Source: Vreelandella zhuhanensis (lineage in GTDB: Bacteria > Pseudomonadota > Gammaproteobacteria > Pseudomonadales > Halomonadaceae). From it: a stretch of 64,000 nt of DNA. The notes beneath the pieces are model-generated. The model worked only from the letters and a program-made list of their open reading frames with translations, ran no database searches and was not told the DNA's origin. Below, in pieces: positions 43,331-52,636 of the stretch (the first letter of the stretch is position 1; every line of letters begins with the position of its first letter). The stretch lies in the NCBI RefSeq assembly GCF_009793355.1, contig NZ_WTKP01000001.1:434001-498000 (forward strand), read 5' to 3'. A program made the translations under genes and the position numbers.

Positions 43331-44299
43331 TTATTGGTTCTGTGACCAAGGCTGTTCTTCCCAGAGCTCCTTCAGTTCAGCATTCAATGTCTCCAGCTGC
43401 GAGCCAAACGCTTCTGGTCCCTGGAATGCGAGAGGCAGACCCTGCTGCATGGACTTTTCCTGGAACTCGGGATCAGCGACGGCCTTGGTCACTGCTCCGC
43501 TCAGTGTCTCGAATACCGCTTCCGGCATGCCGGCAGGCGCGCCGATGCCGCGATGCGAACCCATTACCACGTCATAGCCAAGCTCTTGGAAGGTCGGCAC
43601 CTCAGGGGCATTTTCCCACCGTTCTTCAGCCATTTGCCCAAGGATATGCAGATTGCCTGCTTCCATATCGTCGACAGACTCGCTGATGTTCATGCTTGCC
43701 ATCGTGATGTGTCCACCGAGGGTGGCAGCGCGCAGATCTGCAGCTCCGGGGAAGGGGATGTGTCTCAGCTCGATGCCCGCCTTGCGCTCGAAGGAGAGCA
43801 CGGCCAGGTGGTCATCCGAACCGATTCCGGTGGTGCCGTAGGTGACGGTGCCGGGATTTGCCTTGGCTTCCGCGACCAGCTCTTCAAGTGAGGTGATATC
43901 GCTGTCGGAGCGGACGCTCAGGGCGCCGGCATCATAGACGATCTGTGCTACCGGGTCGATATCTTCCAAGGAGTAGCGCGCTTCTCGCTGGATGGGAATA
44001 GCCAGCATGTTGGGGATGTTGATAAAGCCGAAGGTGTAGCCATCGGGATCCGCCTGGGCGAGGGCCGTGAAGCCAATTTCGCCACCGGCGCCCGGACGGT
44101 TCAGCACCGTGATGGACTGGCCGAGATGCTCCTCGATGTAGGGTGCCAGGGTGCGTGCTGCGACATCTGTTCCACCGCCGGCGCTATAGGCGACGATCAT
44201 GGTGACTGGGCGCTCGGGATATTCGGCCCAGGCACTGCCCATGGTGGCGGCACTCAGCAGACCTGCAGCAAGCCAAGTGATCGGCATCTTTGTTTTCAT
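43331..44299 (-). CDS. tctC: TTT transporter binding protein TctC (1)
   Basis: A 322-residue periplasmic protein of the Bug/TctC family, with a signal peptide cut near SAWAEYPERPV. Family segments: MIVAYSAGGGTDVAARTLAP, VLNRPGAGGEIGFTALAQAD, DGYTFGFINIPNM, GTTGIGSDDHLAVLSFE. Substrate unknown; the neighbours (2-hydroxyacid dehydrogenase and RraA-fold protein) suggest a hydroxylated or keto di/tricarboxylate. Confidence 0.9.
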   Translation of the reverse strand: MKTKMPITWLAAGLLSAATMGSAWAEYPERPVTMIVAYSAGGGTDVAARTLAPYIEEHLGQSITVLNRPGAGGEIGFTALAQADPDGYTFGFINIPNMLAIPIQREARYSLEDIDPVAQIVYDAGALSVRSDSDITSLEELVAEAKANPGTVTYGTTGIGSDDHLAVLSFERKAGIELRHIPFPGAADLRAATLGGHITMASMNISESVDDMEAGNLHILGQMAEERWENAPEVPTFQELGYDVVMGSHRGIGAPAGMPEAVFETLSGAVTKAVADPEFQEKSMQQGLPLAFQGPEAFGSQLETLNAELKELWEEQPWSQNQ

Positions 44300-44715
44300 T
44301 GGAAGTATACCTTGTGGTTATGTGTGGGCATCCAATTATTGGATACAGAGAACATTGTATTGAAGCTTCCGATGTGTCAACAGAAATACCCATCTGTCAG
44401 CCACTCACTCCTTCTTTTAATAAAATAAATCAACAATATCATTATATTGTGATTTGTTATCCTTTGGTATTATGCGCATTTAAGTATTATTGATAAAAAT
44501 AATCTTGCCTGACCGGCACCTCCAATGTACTTTTTATGTACTCTAATAGATCGTTTAATGACCACCATGCAGGCTGCATTCATGAGCGCTTGCATCCTTT
44601 GTCGAGGGTCGTGGCAGGCCACGGGTGATGGTTGTCAATACGTTATGACGAGGGGCATGGCAGGCAGTGCCGCTAAAGCCTCTCGCTTGCCTTCATGAAA
44701 ACAGGAGTACAGGAG
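44300..44715. promoter_or_regulatory. Divergent control region tctC / dehydrogenase
   Basis: About 415 AT-rich bases between divergent operons. It contains the perfect palindrome ATCCAAT-T-ATTGGAT at 44330-44344 and further ATTGGATAC/TTGTATTG-like half sites just downstream. Promoters for both sides must lie here. Confidence 0.6.
44330..44344. promoter_or_regulatory. Palindromic operator candidate
   Basis: ATCCAATTATTGGAT, 7-bp arms around one base, 31 bases upstream of tctC. ATTGGAT half sites are known for VanR-type FCD GntR regulators, and a GntR-FCD gene ends this operon. Confidence 0.55.
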
Positions 44716-45651
44716 ATGACCGGATCCGACAGCGGTGGGCGATTCACCGTGCATGTGCTGGAGCCTATCCACGAAGAGGCTCTTGCTCGGCTTCGCGCCA
44801 AGGTGAATCTCGTGACTGCGGAAGATGCATCCATCACCCGGTGGCACGAAGCGGCCGATGCCATCATCGTTCGCAATCATCCGGTAGATGAAAGCGATAT
44901 CAGGCGAGCCAGGCACCTCAAGGTGATCGGCAAGCACGGCGCGGGCACCGACACGATCGATATCGAGACTGCGGCAAGCCTGGGCATACCCGTGGTATCG
45001 ACGCCGGGTGTCAATGCTGCCTCCGTTGCCGATTTGGCGCTTGCCATGGCGTTGTCACTGGCACGGGATCTGACGGGGCATACCCTCGCTCTTCAGAGGG
45101 GAGCACCGCTCACCGGAAAGCGTCGTGTGGGCTATGAAATTGCGGAGTTGCCGGCCGGCATCATCGGGCTGGGGGCTATCGGCAGGGCCGTGGCTGCACG
45201 CCTTCAGTTCGGTTTTGGCGCTGAGGTCTCGGCATACGATCCGGGCATTCCCGCGGATGCCTGGCCTGAAGGCATCAAGCGAGCCGAGACCCTCGAGGAG
45301 CTTCTGGCAACGACTCGGCTTCTGTTCCTTCATGTCGGATTGAACGAAGCGACACGCAACATGATCAGTGTCGAAGAACTCGCGATGCTGCCCGAAAACG
45401 CTTTTCTGGTGAATTGCGCACGCGGCGGCGTTGTCGATGAAGCGGCTCTTGCCGAGGCCCTGGCTCAGGGTCGCCTCGCCGGAGCGGCCTCGGATGTGTT
45501 CGTGGAAGAGCCCCCCTCTCCCGATCTGCCGCTCCTTCAGCAGCCGGGATTCGTGGCTACTCCCCATGTCGGCGCCTCGACCCAGGAAGGTCTGCGACGG
45601 ACCGGTCATGAAGTCGTCGGCAAGGTGCTGGATATCCTCGGCCTCGAATGA
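44716..45651 (+). CDS. D-2-hydroxyacid dehydrogenase family protein
   Basis: A 311-residue NAD-dependent dehydrogenase of the phosphoglycerate dehydrogenase-like group. Rossmann motif GLGAIGRAVAARLQFGFGAE; catalytic Arg in VNCARGGVVDEAAL, Glu in SDVFVEEPP and His in ATPHVGASTQEG. I chose ATG 44716, which has AGGAG at spacing 8; ATG 44695 is the alternative. It is divergent from tctCBA and followed by an RraA-family gene, so it probably acts on the transported acid. Confidence 0.85.
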   Translation: MTGSDSGGRFTVHVLEPIHEEALARLRAKVNLVTAEDASITRWHEAADAIIVRNHPVDESDIRRARHLKVIGKHGAGTDTIDIETAASLGIPVVSTPGVNAASVADLALAMALSLARDLTGHTLALQRGAPLTGKRRVGYEIAELPAGIIGLGAIGRAVAARLQFGFGAEVSAYDPGIPADAWPEGIKRAETLEELLATTRLLFLHVGLNEATRNMISVEELAMLPENAFLVNCARGGVVDEAALAEALAQGRLAGAASDVFVEEPPSPDLPLLQQPGFVATPHVGASTQEGLRRTGHEVVGKVLDILGLE

Positions 45652-45737
45652 GACAGGGTCCCTATCTTTCTTGATTAAGTTCAGAAAAAAACATGCGCAA
45701 AAGCGCGGAATACAGCCACATGGCAGGTAATGAACCG

Positions 45738-46421
45738 ATGAACATTGGATTTCGTGTACTGAAAAGAAGAGAGGCGGTCGCGCCTGAACTGGCAAAAGCA
45801 TTCGACGATGTTCCTGTCGCCAATGTCAGTGATTCAATGGCAAGAATGACGTCGGCCGGAACCCGCTTGCGTCCCTATCACGGGGGTGGTCGCAGGCTGT
45901 CGGGAGCGGCACTGACTGTCAAGTCACGCCCCGGCGACAATTTGATGTTTCACAAGGCGCTGGACATGGCTGAGCCGGGTGACGTCATTGTCGTCGACGC
46001 TGGAGGTGATCTGACCAATGCCATGATGGGGGAGCTGATGGCTCACCACGCAGCGGCACTGGGACTTGCCGGGATCGTCATCAATGGTGCCATCCGTGAT
46101 CTGGATGAGATCCGACAGCTAGGACTGCCTGTCTATGCAGCCGGTGTCACCCATCGTGGCCCCTACAAGGACGGCCCGGGAGAGATCAATATCCCTGTTG
46201 CCATCGACGGCATGGTAGTGATGCCCGGTGACCTAATCATCGGTGATGAAGATGGCGTGCTCTGTGTTCCACAAGCCCAGGCCGAGGAAATCCTCGTGGC
46301 GGCTCAGGCGAAGCAGAGCGCCGAGCTGAAAGAACTAGAGCTGATACAGGCAGGACGAAGCGATCGCAGCTGGATCGACCAAACGCTTGCACAGAAAAAC
46401 TGCAGTTTCGAGTCCTCCTAG
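45738..46421 (+). CDS. RraA-family protein (aldolase-like)
   Basis: A 227-residue protein of the RraA / HMG-aldolase fold. Signature segments: PVANVSDSMARM, PGDNLMFHKALDMAEPGDVI, VVDAGGDLTNAMMGELM, GIVINGAIRDLDEIRQLGLP (with the RD pair of the class II aldolases). Members can be 4-hydroxy-4-methyl-2-oxoglutarate aldolases or oxaloacetate decarboxylases; the metal-site residues look intact. ATG 45738 begins the usual IGFRV start; ATGs at 45693 and 45720 are also in frame. Confidence 0.8.
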   Translation: MNIGFRVLKRREAVAPELAKAFDDVPVANVSDSMARMTSAGTRLRPYHGGGRRLSGAALTVKSRPGDNLMFHKALDMAEPGDVIVVDAGGDLTNAMMGELMAHHAAALGLAGIVINGAIRDLDEIRQLGLPVYAAGVTHRGPYKDGPGEINIPVAIDGMVVMPGDLIIGDEDGVLCVPQAQAEEILVAAQAKQSAELKELELIQAGRSDRSWIDQTLAQKNCSFESS

Positions 46422-46540
46422 GGCCAACATGGGTAGCCATAAAAAAGCCGCAGGCCAGTGCCACCATGCTTTCGTAGTTTCGCTTGAGCTTATCGTAATG
46501 CGTCGCGGTTTTAATCGGGCAAATGCATTCTCGACCAGAT

Positions 46541-46564
46541 GACGATAACGATAACGATAACGAT
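46541..46564. repeat. 6-bp tandem repeat (ACGATA) inside the IS remnant
   Basis: ACGATA repeated four times in a row. In the transposase frame it gives RYRYRYRH where relatives have one RYRH. Confidence 0.8.
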
Positions 46565-46708
46565 ATAATTCTCGGCCTAACCCCTCATTTCCTTTTTTCG
46601 AGTTGCGCTTGCGTGGAATCACGGAGCGCATTCCTTTTACTTCGATCTGCTCGCGGATACGCTCGCTTTGATAACCTTTGCAGCGCACCACTCAATGGCA
46701 ATTTGTCG

Positions 46709-46741
46709 ATCAGCGCCGAGCCTTCCTTGCTGTCATGCGCT
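46709..46741. repeat. 33-bp identity to 29284-29316
   Basis: A block of the IS5-type remnant starting ATCAGCGCCGAGCCTTCC that is repeated exactly at the right border of phasin block 1. Confidence 0.85.
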
Positions 46742-47103
46742 TCGCCTACCGTGAGCCTGAAGGCAATAGGAAGCCCGTAAGCATCAACTGCCAGATGAAT
46801 CTTGCTGGTATTTGATGGCCTAAGCATCGTCACTGGCCGCGCCTGCGATGTGCAGATGCGTCTTGATGTAGATGCCATTGATGAAGAGCCATGCGACATC
46901 AGGATCTTCCACCAAAGCGTTGAAGATAGCCGTCAACTTGAGACCAATGATGCCTGCACAAATCCGGTGCCGGTCATAAACTGTTAAAAAGTGATGTGAC
47001 CAACTCCGGACATTTGGCCATTAGTGCCATAGCATTTCATAGCTCAGGAGGCCGGTTAAAGAAGCGTATAGCAGGGAAGCGGGCGTTGAAGCAGCTCAGT
47101 CCC

Positions 47104-48405
47104 TCACTGACGCGGCAGTACTTCACTTAGGACTCCCAGACAAGCGTCGATTTCGTCGACACTATTGTAGTGCGCCAATGAGACTCGTGTGACCGCCTTC
47201 AGCCCGAGCGGACGCAGGATATTACCTGAGAAGACATCGTCGCTTCGAGCATGGACACGGATGCCCCGCGCACCAAGCTCGGAGACGATACGCTTGGCTT
47301 CGATCCCCTCAACGGCAAACGACACCACCCCCTCGCGCTGCGGCGCATCCGCTTGGCCAATCAGATGTAATCCGGGATAGTCGCAAAGCCCTGGCAGGCC
47401 TGCACCACCATGCAGCAGCCGGTTGACCAGGGCGCGCTCATGGGCTTGCATCGCCTGGCCGGCTGCGAGCAGGCGAGCACGGCGTGGCACTTCATCGGTA
47501 AAGTGCGCGCCGAGCCAGTCGAGATAGTCGACCATCATGCTGACACCGACCAGGGCCGACGGGTCGCGGCTGCCCAGCTCCCAGGCATCGGCTGGCTTTC
47601 CAGAGAGACGATCATGCTCAATCACGCTCAGCCGACCTGAGAGCCAGGCATAGCCGTTGTTGAAGCGGCAGTATGCCTTGTAGGGCGAGATGACGTAGGC
47701 ATCGACACCATAGTCATCGACGGCCAGGAAACCATGTGGCGCATGCTGGATACCGTCGACGATAATCATGCACTCCGGGGCCACGGCACGAATGGCCTGT
47801 ACGATCTCGGCGATGTCCATGCTCATGCCGGTGACCGGACTGGTATGCAGGATCGTGGCAATGCGGGTATCGGGACGCACGCAGTCGGCGTAATGCGCCG
47901 CCGTCACTAGGCCGGTAACAACATCGAAGGGCACCTCGATCCAGTCGCGCCCCGTGCGTCGCGCCCACTGCGCCGCGGCATCGAAGGTCGCCGGGTGCTC
48001 CACTGCGCTGGCAAGGACGCTGCCGCCTGCCTCGACGGAAAGCGCCGCCGCACGAATCACCCGGAACAGGCACTCGGTGCCTGACTCGCCGCCGAAAATC
48101 ACCCCACCACTGGCGCCAAAGAAGGTAGCCAGATCGTCACGCCCCTCGGCCACGATCGCCGACATGGCGCGGGAGGCCGGGTTATCGCGGTGTTCGTTGT
48201 CAGGAATGCCAGCGACCTCTGCGCCACGTGTCACCACAGACTCAAGCGTCAACGAGCCACCGGCATTTTCAAAGAAGATCCGCTTGCCGCTGTAGGGGCA
48301 GATATCGACGTGCAGGAAACGCTCCCGCACCTGGGTCAGCAGTTCTCCAGTAAGGAAGGTCCCTTCTGCCGGAAAGGGGTTCAGGGGAGTTGGCTTCAGT
48401 GTCAT
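47104..48405 (-). CDS. PLP-dependent aminotransferase class V (cysteine desulfurase fold)
   Basis: A 433-residue protein. PLP-fold marks: FFENAGGSLTLESVV, SAIVAEGRDDLATFFGA, GGESGTECLFRVIRAAA, HTSPVTGMSMDIAEIV, VDGIQHAPHGFLAVD with the Asp that binds the pyridine nitrogen, and SPYKAYCRF with the Schiff-base Lys. The active-site Cys loop of true cysteine desulfurases is not evident, so a lyase, transaminase or other role is possible. It lies 58 bases downstream of a TTT transporter operon on the same strand, so it may act on the transported compound. Confidence 0.8.
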   Translation of the reverse strand: MTLKPTPLNPFPAEGTFLTGELLTQVRERFLHVDICPYSGKRIFFENAGGSLTLESVVTRGAEVAGIPDNEHRDNPASRAMSAIVAEGRDDLATFFGASGGVIFGGESGTECLFRVIRAAALSVEAGGSVLASAVEHPATFDAAAQWARRTGRDWIEVPFDVVTGLVTAAHYADCVRPDTRIATILHTSPVTGMSMDIAEIVQAIRAVAPECMIIVDGIQHAPHGFLAVDDYGVDAYVISPYKAYCRFNNGYAWLSGRLSVIEHDRLSGKPADAWELGSRDPSALVGVSMMVDYLDWLGAHFTDEVPRRARLLAAGQAMQAHERALVNRLLHGGAGLPGLCDYPGLHLIGQADAPQREGVVSFAVEGIEAKRIVSELGARGIRVHARSDDVFSGNILRPLGLKAVTRVSLAHYNSVDEIDACLGVLSEVLPRQ

Positions 48406-48463
48406 GTTGATATCTCAAGTGTCAGTGATATGGATGCCCTGGTTCGCGAAAAGGACGTCAGAA

Positions 48464-49954
48464 TCAGCGCTGGAGCTTTCGGCGGCGCCACTGGGTCCAG
48501 AGCGGATAGGCCAGCGCCAGCACCACCAAAAGGCACAGCGTCAGTGACAGAGGGCGGGTGAAGAAGGTGGTGAGGTCCCAGTGGGAGATCTGCATCGAAC
48601 GGCGGAAGTTGACCTCGAGGATCGGCCCCAGGATGAGAGCAATCACCAGAGGAGCGGCCGGATAGCGCCAACGTTCCATGAAGTAGCCCACCACCCCGAA
48701 GCCAATAGCCAGCCAGACGTCGAAAACCGCGTTGCGGAGCGCATAGGTGCCTATCACGCTGAACACCAGGATCATCGGCCCCAGCACTGCCCCCGGTACC
48801 TTGGTCACCACCACCAAATAACGACATACCCAGAGACCCAGAATCGCAAACAGAACGTTGGCGAACAGCAGCGAGAGGATCAAGGTATAGGTGGTCTCGG
48901 CATGGTCGGTGAACAAGCTCGGCCCCGGAATCAGGCCATGAATGGTCAGCCCACCGACGAAGACAGCCGTGACCGCATTGCCGGGAATGCCCAGCGTCAA
49001 GGTGGGAATCAGGGTGCCACCGGTCACGGCGTTGTTGGCCGATTCCGAGGCGGCCACCCCTTCCAGCTCTCCCTTCCCGAAGCGCTCAGGGGTCGGCGAA
49101 TGACGTCGAGCTTCGTTGTAGGAAATGAAGGAAGCGATGCTGGTCCCCGCACCGGGCAGGATACCCACCACCGAACCAATCACCGAGGAGCGCAGCATAG
49201 TGCGCAAACTGCGCCGGACATCGTGCCACAGCGGCAAACTGCGCCCCTTGAGCTTTTGCTCATTGCCTGTCAGCACGCCACCGCCAGCGGGCACGCAGAG
49301 GTTGAAGGCCTGGGAGACCGAAAACAGTCCGATCAGCACCGGCAATAGCGGCACTCCATCGAACAACTCGCTCTGTCCGAAGGTGAACCGCTGGACACCG
49401 GTAAAGGCATCCAGTCCCACAGCCGCCAACACCAGCCCCACCGCTGCCGTAAGAACACCCTTGAGCGGACGATCCGACGCCACACCGACGATGGTCACCA
49501 GCCCGAAGATCGCCAACACGGTGTACTCCTGGGGACCGAAGGCCAATGCGACCGTGGAGAGAGGGGGGGCAATCGCGATCAACACGATCACACTGAACAG
49601 CCCACCAAAAAGTGAGCCGAGTGTCGCCATGCCCAGCGCTTCCCCTCCGCGTCCAGCCTCGGCCAAGGGGTAGCCGTCGAGCGCAGTGGCGATGGAAGCG
49701 TCAGTGCCTGGCGTGCGCAACAGGATCGCGGTCACGGAACCGCCATAGACGGAGCTGACGTACACCGCGCCAAGCAGGATCAGCGCTAACTCTGGTGGCA
49801 TGTTGAAGGTGATGGGAATGCACAGCGCAACGCCCATCGTGGAGGAGAGCCCCGGCAGCGCGCCGATGGTCATGCCAGCCAAGGTGCCAAGAATCAGTGT
49901 CAAGAGAGCCATCGGCGCCAGCACGTTGCCGAGGGCGGGAAGCAATACATCCAT
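48464..49954 (-). CDS. tctA: TTT transporter large permease TctA (2)
   Basis: A 496-residue protein with about 12 membrane helices; N-terminal GMTIGALPGLSSTMGVALCI and GGSVTAILLRTPGTDASIAT, second half GGTLIPTLTLGIPGNAVTAV. It is diverged from the other TctA in this window, so the two systems are old paralogues, not a recent copy. Confidence 0.92.
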   Translation of the reverse strand: MDVLLPALGNVLAPMALLTLILGTLAGMTIGALPGLSSTMGVALCIPITFNMPPELALILLGAVYVSSVYGGSVTAILLRTPGTDASIATALDGYPLAEAGRGGEALGMATLGSLFGGLFSVIVLIAIAPPLSTVALAFGPQEYTVLAIFGLVTIVGVASDRPLKGVLTAAVGLVLAAVGLDAFTGVQRFTFGQSELFDGVPLLPVLIGLFSVSQAFNLCVPAGGGVLTGNEQKLKGRSLPLWHDVRRSLRTMLRSSVIGSVVGILPGAGTSIASFISYNEARRHSPTPERFGKGELEGVAASESANNAVTGGTLIPTLTLGIPGNAVTAVFVGGLTIHGLIPGPSLFTDHAETTYTLILSLLFANVLFAILGLWVCRYLVVVTKVPGAVLGPMILVFSVIGTYALRNAVFDVWLAIGFGVVGYFMERWRYPAAPLVIALILGPILEVNFRRSMQISHWDLTTFFTRPLSLTLCLLVVLALAYPLWTQWRRRKLQR

Positions 49955-49985
49955 GGAGAGTCTCTCGGAGTGATGTCGACTGACG

Positions 49986-50420
49986 TTAGTCAGTCAGCCA
50001 ACCAGCGGGCAGCGGGACGGCCAGAAGGTACACAAAGACCACGTAGATCAGGACGGAGAAAGCGATGGCGATCATCAAGGCCGCCGCCCATCGCAAGTGA
50101 CCCAGCCACCGCAGGCTGGCAAGCAGGAAGAGCGGCAGCGCCACAAACGTGCCGACGGTCACCATCAGCCCCAGCAGTCCCAGAATACATAGGCACCAGA
50201 TGGTGAAGCGGTGCCAAGGCAAGGAGGGAGGTAATTCGTCGGGGGGCCGGCTGCGCAAGGTGTCAAGACCAATCCCCATACAAGCCAGAAGCCCTAGCGT
50301 GGCAGCGATCGCGGGGAAGAGCCCCGCGTCGCCGCGCATCCCCAGGCCCACGACCACCACAGCGCCACACAACACGCCCACCAGCATGGCCACACTACGA
50401 TCGATAGTGTCGAGGGTCAT
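49986..50420 (-). CDS. tctB: TTT transporter small permease TctB (2)
   Basis: A 144-residue protein with four membrane helices, as in TctB. Lies between tctC and tctA with gaps of 26 and 31 bases. GAGGATC-type purines precede the start. Confidence 0.85.
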   Translation of the reverse strand: MTLDTIDRSVAMLVGVLCGAVVVVGLGMRGDAGLFPAIAATLGLLACMGIGLDTLRSRPPDELPPSLPWHRFTIWCLCILGLLGLMVTVGTFVALPLFLLASLRWLGHLRWAAALMIAIAFSVLIYVVFVYLLAVPLPAGWLTD

Positions 50421-50446
50421 GGAGCGATCCTCCTTCTAGTGGCCGT

Positions 50447-51436
50447 TTACTGTTCGATCCAGGGATCTTTTTCCCAGAGCGACTTCAGTCGATCATGGCT
50501 ATCGTTGATGAAGTCGACGTAATCCTGCCCGTAGATGGCATTGATCGGCATGTTGAGCTGATCCATCTCTGCACGGAATTCCGGATCCTCGACAACCTCA
50601 CGGGTAACGGCCAGAAGCATGTCATAGACCTCCTGGGGCACGCCGGCCGGTACGGCGAAGCCGCGGGACGCCGCCGCCTGGACGTCATAACCTTGTTCCT
50701 TGCCGGTAGGCACGTCGGCAATGGGCTCGACCCGCTCGTCGGACCATACCGCCAGGCCACGCACCTTGCCTTCCTGGATCTGAGAGGCCGCCTCTGACAT
50801 GTTGCCTTCGAAGGCCGTGATATGACCGCCTAGCAGCGAGGCAGTCGCTTCGGCATTACCGTTGTAGGCCACGAAGCTGAGGTCGATGCCGGCTTCCTCG
50901 GCGAAGTTGAGCGCCGCAAGGTGATCATCACCGCCAAGACCCTCATGGGAGATGACGACCGATTCCGGATCGTCCTTCACCGCCCCAACAAAGTCATCTA
51001 GGGTCTGGTAAGGACTGTCGGCAGCGACCGCCAGCACGCCCGGATCAGTGATCACGTTGGCCAACGGACGGATCTCATCGAGGGAGTAACCGACTGTCTC
51101 TTCGCGAGTGAACGGATAAACCTCCACCACCGGCGAGTTGATAAGACCCAGGGTGTAGCCGTCCGGCTCTGCGTTGGCCAGGTGCACCCAGCCAATTTCG
51201 CCGCCTGCTCCGGGCCTGTTGACCACCACTATTCGCTCGCCAAGCTCTTTCTCGGCGTATTTGGCGAAGATCCGCGCCATGGTATCGGTGCTGCCGCCAG
51301 CACCGAACGCAACGATCATCTCGATCGGCTTGGAGGGGTAGTCTACCGCCAAGGCCGAGGTACTCAGGCCGCCCACCAGGACCGTCCCGGCCGCTCCCAG
51401 CACTATCGTCCGCAACAAATTGGATTGCACCCTCAT
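50447..51436 (-). CDS. tctC: TTT transporter binding protein TctC (2)
   Basis: A 329-residue periplasmic Bug/TctC-family protein with a signal peptide cut near ALAVDYPSKP. Motifs: MIVAFGAGGSTDTMARIFAK, VVNRPGAGGEIGWVHLANAE, DGYTLGLINSPVVEV, SHEGLGGDDHLAALNFAE. First gene of the second TTT operon; divergent from a LysR gene, which probably controls it. Confidence 0.9.
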   Translation of the reverse strand: MRVQSNLLRTIVLGAAGTVLVGGLSTSALAVDYPSKPIEMIVAFGAGGSTDTMARIFAKYAEKELGERIVVVNRPGAGGEIGWVHLANAEPDGYTLGLINSPVVEVYPFTREETVGYSLDEIRPLANVITDPGVLAVAADSPYQTLDDFVGAVKDDPESVVISHEGLGGDDHLAALNFAEEAGIDLSFVAYNGNAEATASLLGGHITAFEGNMSEAASQIQEGKVRGLAVWSDERVEPIADVPTGKEQGYDVQAAASRGFAVPAGVPQEVYDMLLAVTREVVEDPEFRAEMDQLNMPINAIYGQDYVDFINDSHDRLKSLWEKDPWIEQ

Positions 51437-51556
51437 CGCCTTACTCCTTGTTACTGTTATGTTTTAGAGCTTCCAGGTCGCTTGCCGTGGTGCGTAACCT
51501 AGCTTGATGCTACAGAACACTAACCACTTAAAAGCATTTTAAACTTTCAAAAAAGC

Positions 51557-51590
51557 GAATAAAATTCATATATTATAAGTCGTTTTATTC
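51557..51590. promoter_or_regulatory. Inverted repeat in tctC/lysR intergenic region
   Basis: GAATAAAA and TTTTATTC, perfect 8-bp arms 18 bases apart, just before the lysR start. It fits a LysR-type autoregulatory site. Confidence 0.45.
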
Positions 51591-51605
51591 ATTTTTAGGT
51601 GACCC

Positions 51606-52535
51606 ATGTTGACTCTCAAACAAATCGAGACTTTCATCCAAGTAGTCGAGCTAGGCACTTTTGAACGCGCCTCCCAGCGCCTCAATGCGACACAGTCCAC
51701 CGTTTCCAAGCGCATATCTGAGCTAGAGCAGGCCACTGGACTACAACTCTTCGACCGCACGCGCCGTAACGCAAGGCTGACTACAGAGGGCGAACAGTTG
51801 CTAGAACTAGCCTACAAGACAACTGAAAGTACGAAGCGAATCCTCGAACTCAACAACAAACCTGAAGGCACGCTCCATCGTGTACGTATCGGCTTCACCG
51901 AATTGGCTGCCCTGACTTGGCTACCGGGCTTTCTACGGAATTACACCACCGAGCGCCCTGACATCCGGCTGGACATCACCATCGATATGAGCCGTACCCT
52001 GTATCAACAGTTTCAGGATGGTGAGTTGGAACTGGTAGTAATACCGCAGATCCCAGAGGCCTTTGCCCAACCGGGTGTGGAAACGCGGCTGCTGGAGGAA
52101 GTGGAGATGGCCTTCATGGCTAGAGAGGGCTTAGTGAACGGCCCTCGCCCCATACCCATAGGGGCGCTGGAGCGCTACACTCTGATCAGCCAGGGCAAAC
52201 GCTCGGGGTTCGCGCAGGATGTCAATCGCTGGCTTTCTCATCAGGGCATGACCGCTGCCATCCAGACAGCCGATAACTTGCTTGCTCTCGTTGGCCTAGT
52301 GACGGCGGGACGTGGCATCAGCGTGCTACCAAAATTCTGCGTACAGCGTTTTGCCCAAGAGCAGGGACTAGAGACCCTAGACACGATGCCTCAACCGCCC
52401 ATGATTGGTTATTATGCGCTGTATCATAGTGGGGTACGTATCTCGCTGCTTGAGGAGCTCGCCCTTCGCCTTTTCGATGCAGCTGACTTCACCCGCCCCT
52501 TTTTTGCTTCAGAGAAGCACTTTATTCGTGGCTGA
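51606..52535 (+). CDS. LysR-family regulator of the second TTT locus
   Basis: A 309-residue protein with the N-terminal winged helix (QVVELGTFERASQRLNATQS, VSKRISELEQATGLQLFDRT) and a C-terminal effector-binding domain. Divergent from tctC. It is the obvious regulator of tctCBA and perhaps of the PLP enzyme gene; the inducer is unknown. Confidence 0.9.
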   Translation: MLTLKQIETFIQVVELGTFERASQRLNATQSTVSKRISELEQATGLQLFDRTRRNARLTTEGEQLLELAYKTTESTKRILELNNKPEGTLHRVRIGFTELAALTWLPGFLRNYTTERPDIRLDITIDMSRTLYQQFQDGELELVVIPQIPEAFAQPGVETRLLEEVEMAFMAREGLVNGPRPIPIGALERYTLISQGKRSGFAQDVNRWLSHQGMTAAIQTADNLLALVGLVTAGRGISVLPKFCVQRFAQEQGLETLDTMPQPPMIGYYALYHSGVRISLLEELALRLFDAADFTRPFFASEKHFIRG

Positions 52536-52636
52536 ATTACAAGCTATCCGGTTTAACCCATAAGGATTGCACATGACGCGATAGCATAGAGCCACGCGCT
52601 TTCTTTCGAGAAGCGCCGTGACTCCATCTGAGTTAT

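Larger units (their letters stand above)
46420..46985 (-). pseudogene. IS5-type transposase remnant (C-terminal part)
   Basis: Minus-strand pieces in several frames: DPDVAWLFINGIYIKTHLHI, KIHLAVDAYGLPIAFRLTVG, HDSKEGSALID, REQIEVKGMRSVIPRKRNSK, RHLVENAFARLK, MVALACGF. Together they cover the DDE domain of an IS5-group transposase, with at least three frameshifts. No flanking terminal repeats were identified with certainty. Confidence 0.7.

Noticed and set aside
46541..46564. Hexamer repeat as an iteron of a replication origin
   Set aside because: It is part of an IS5 transposase frame; no replication gene or DnaA boxes are near.
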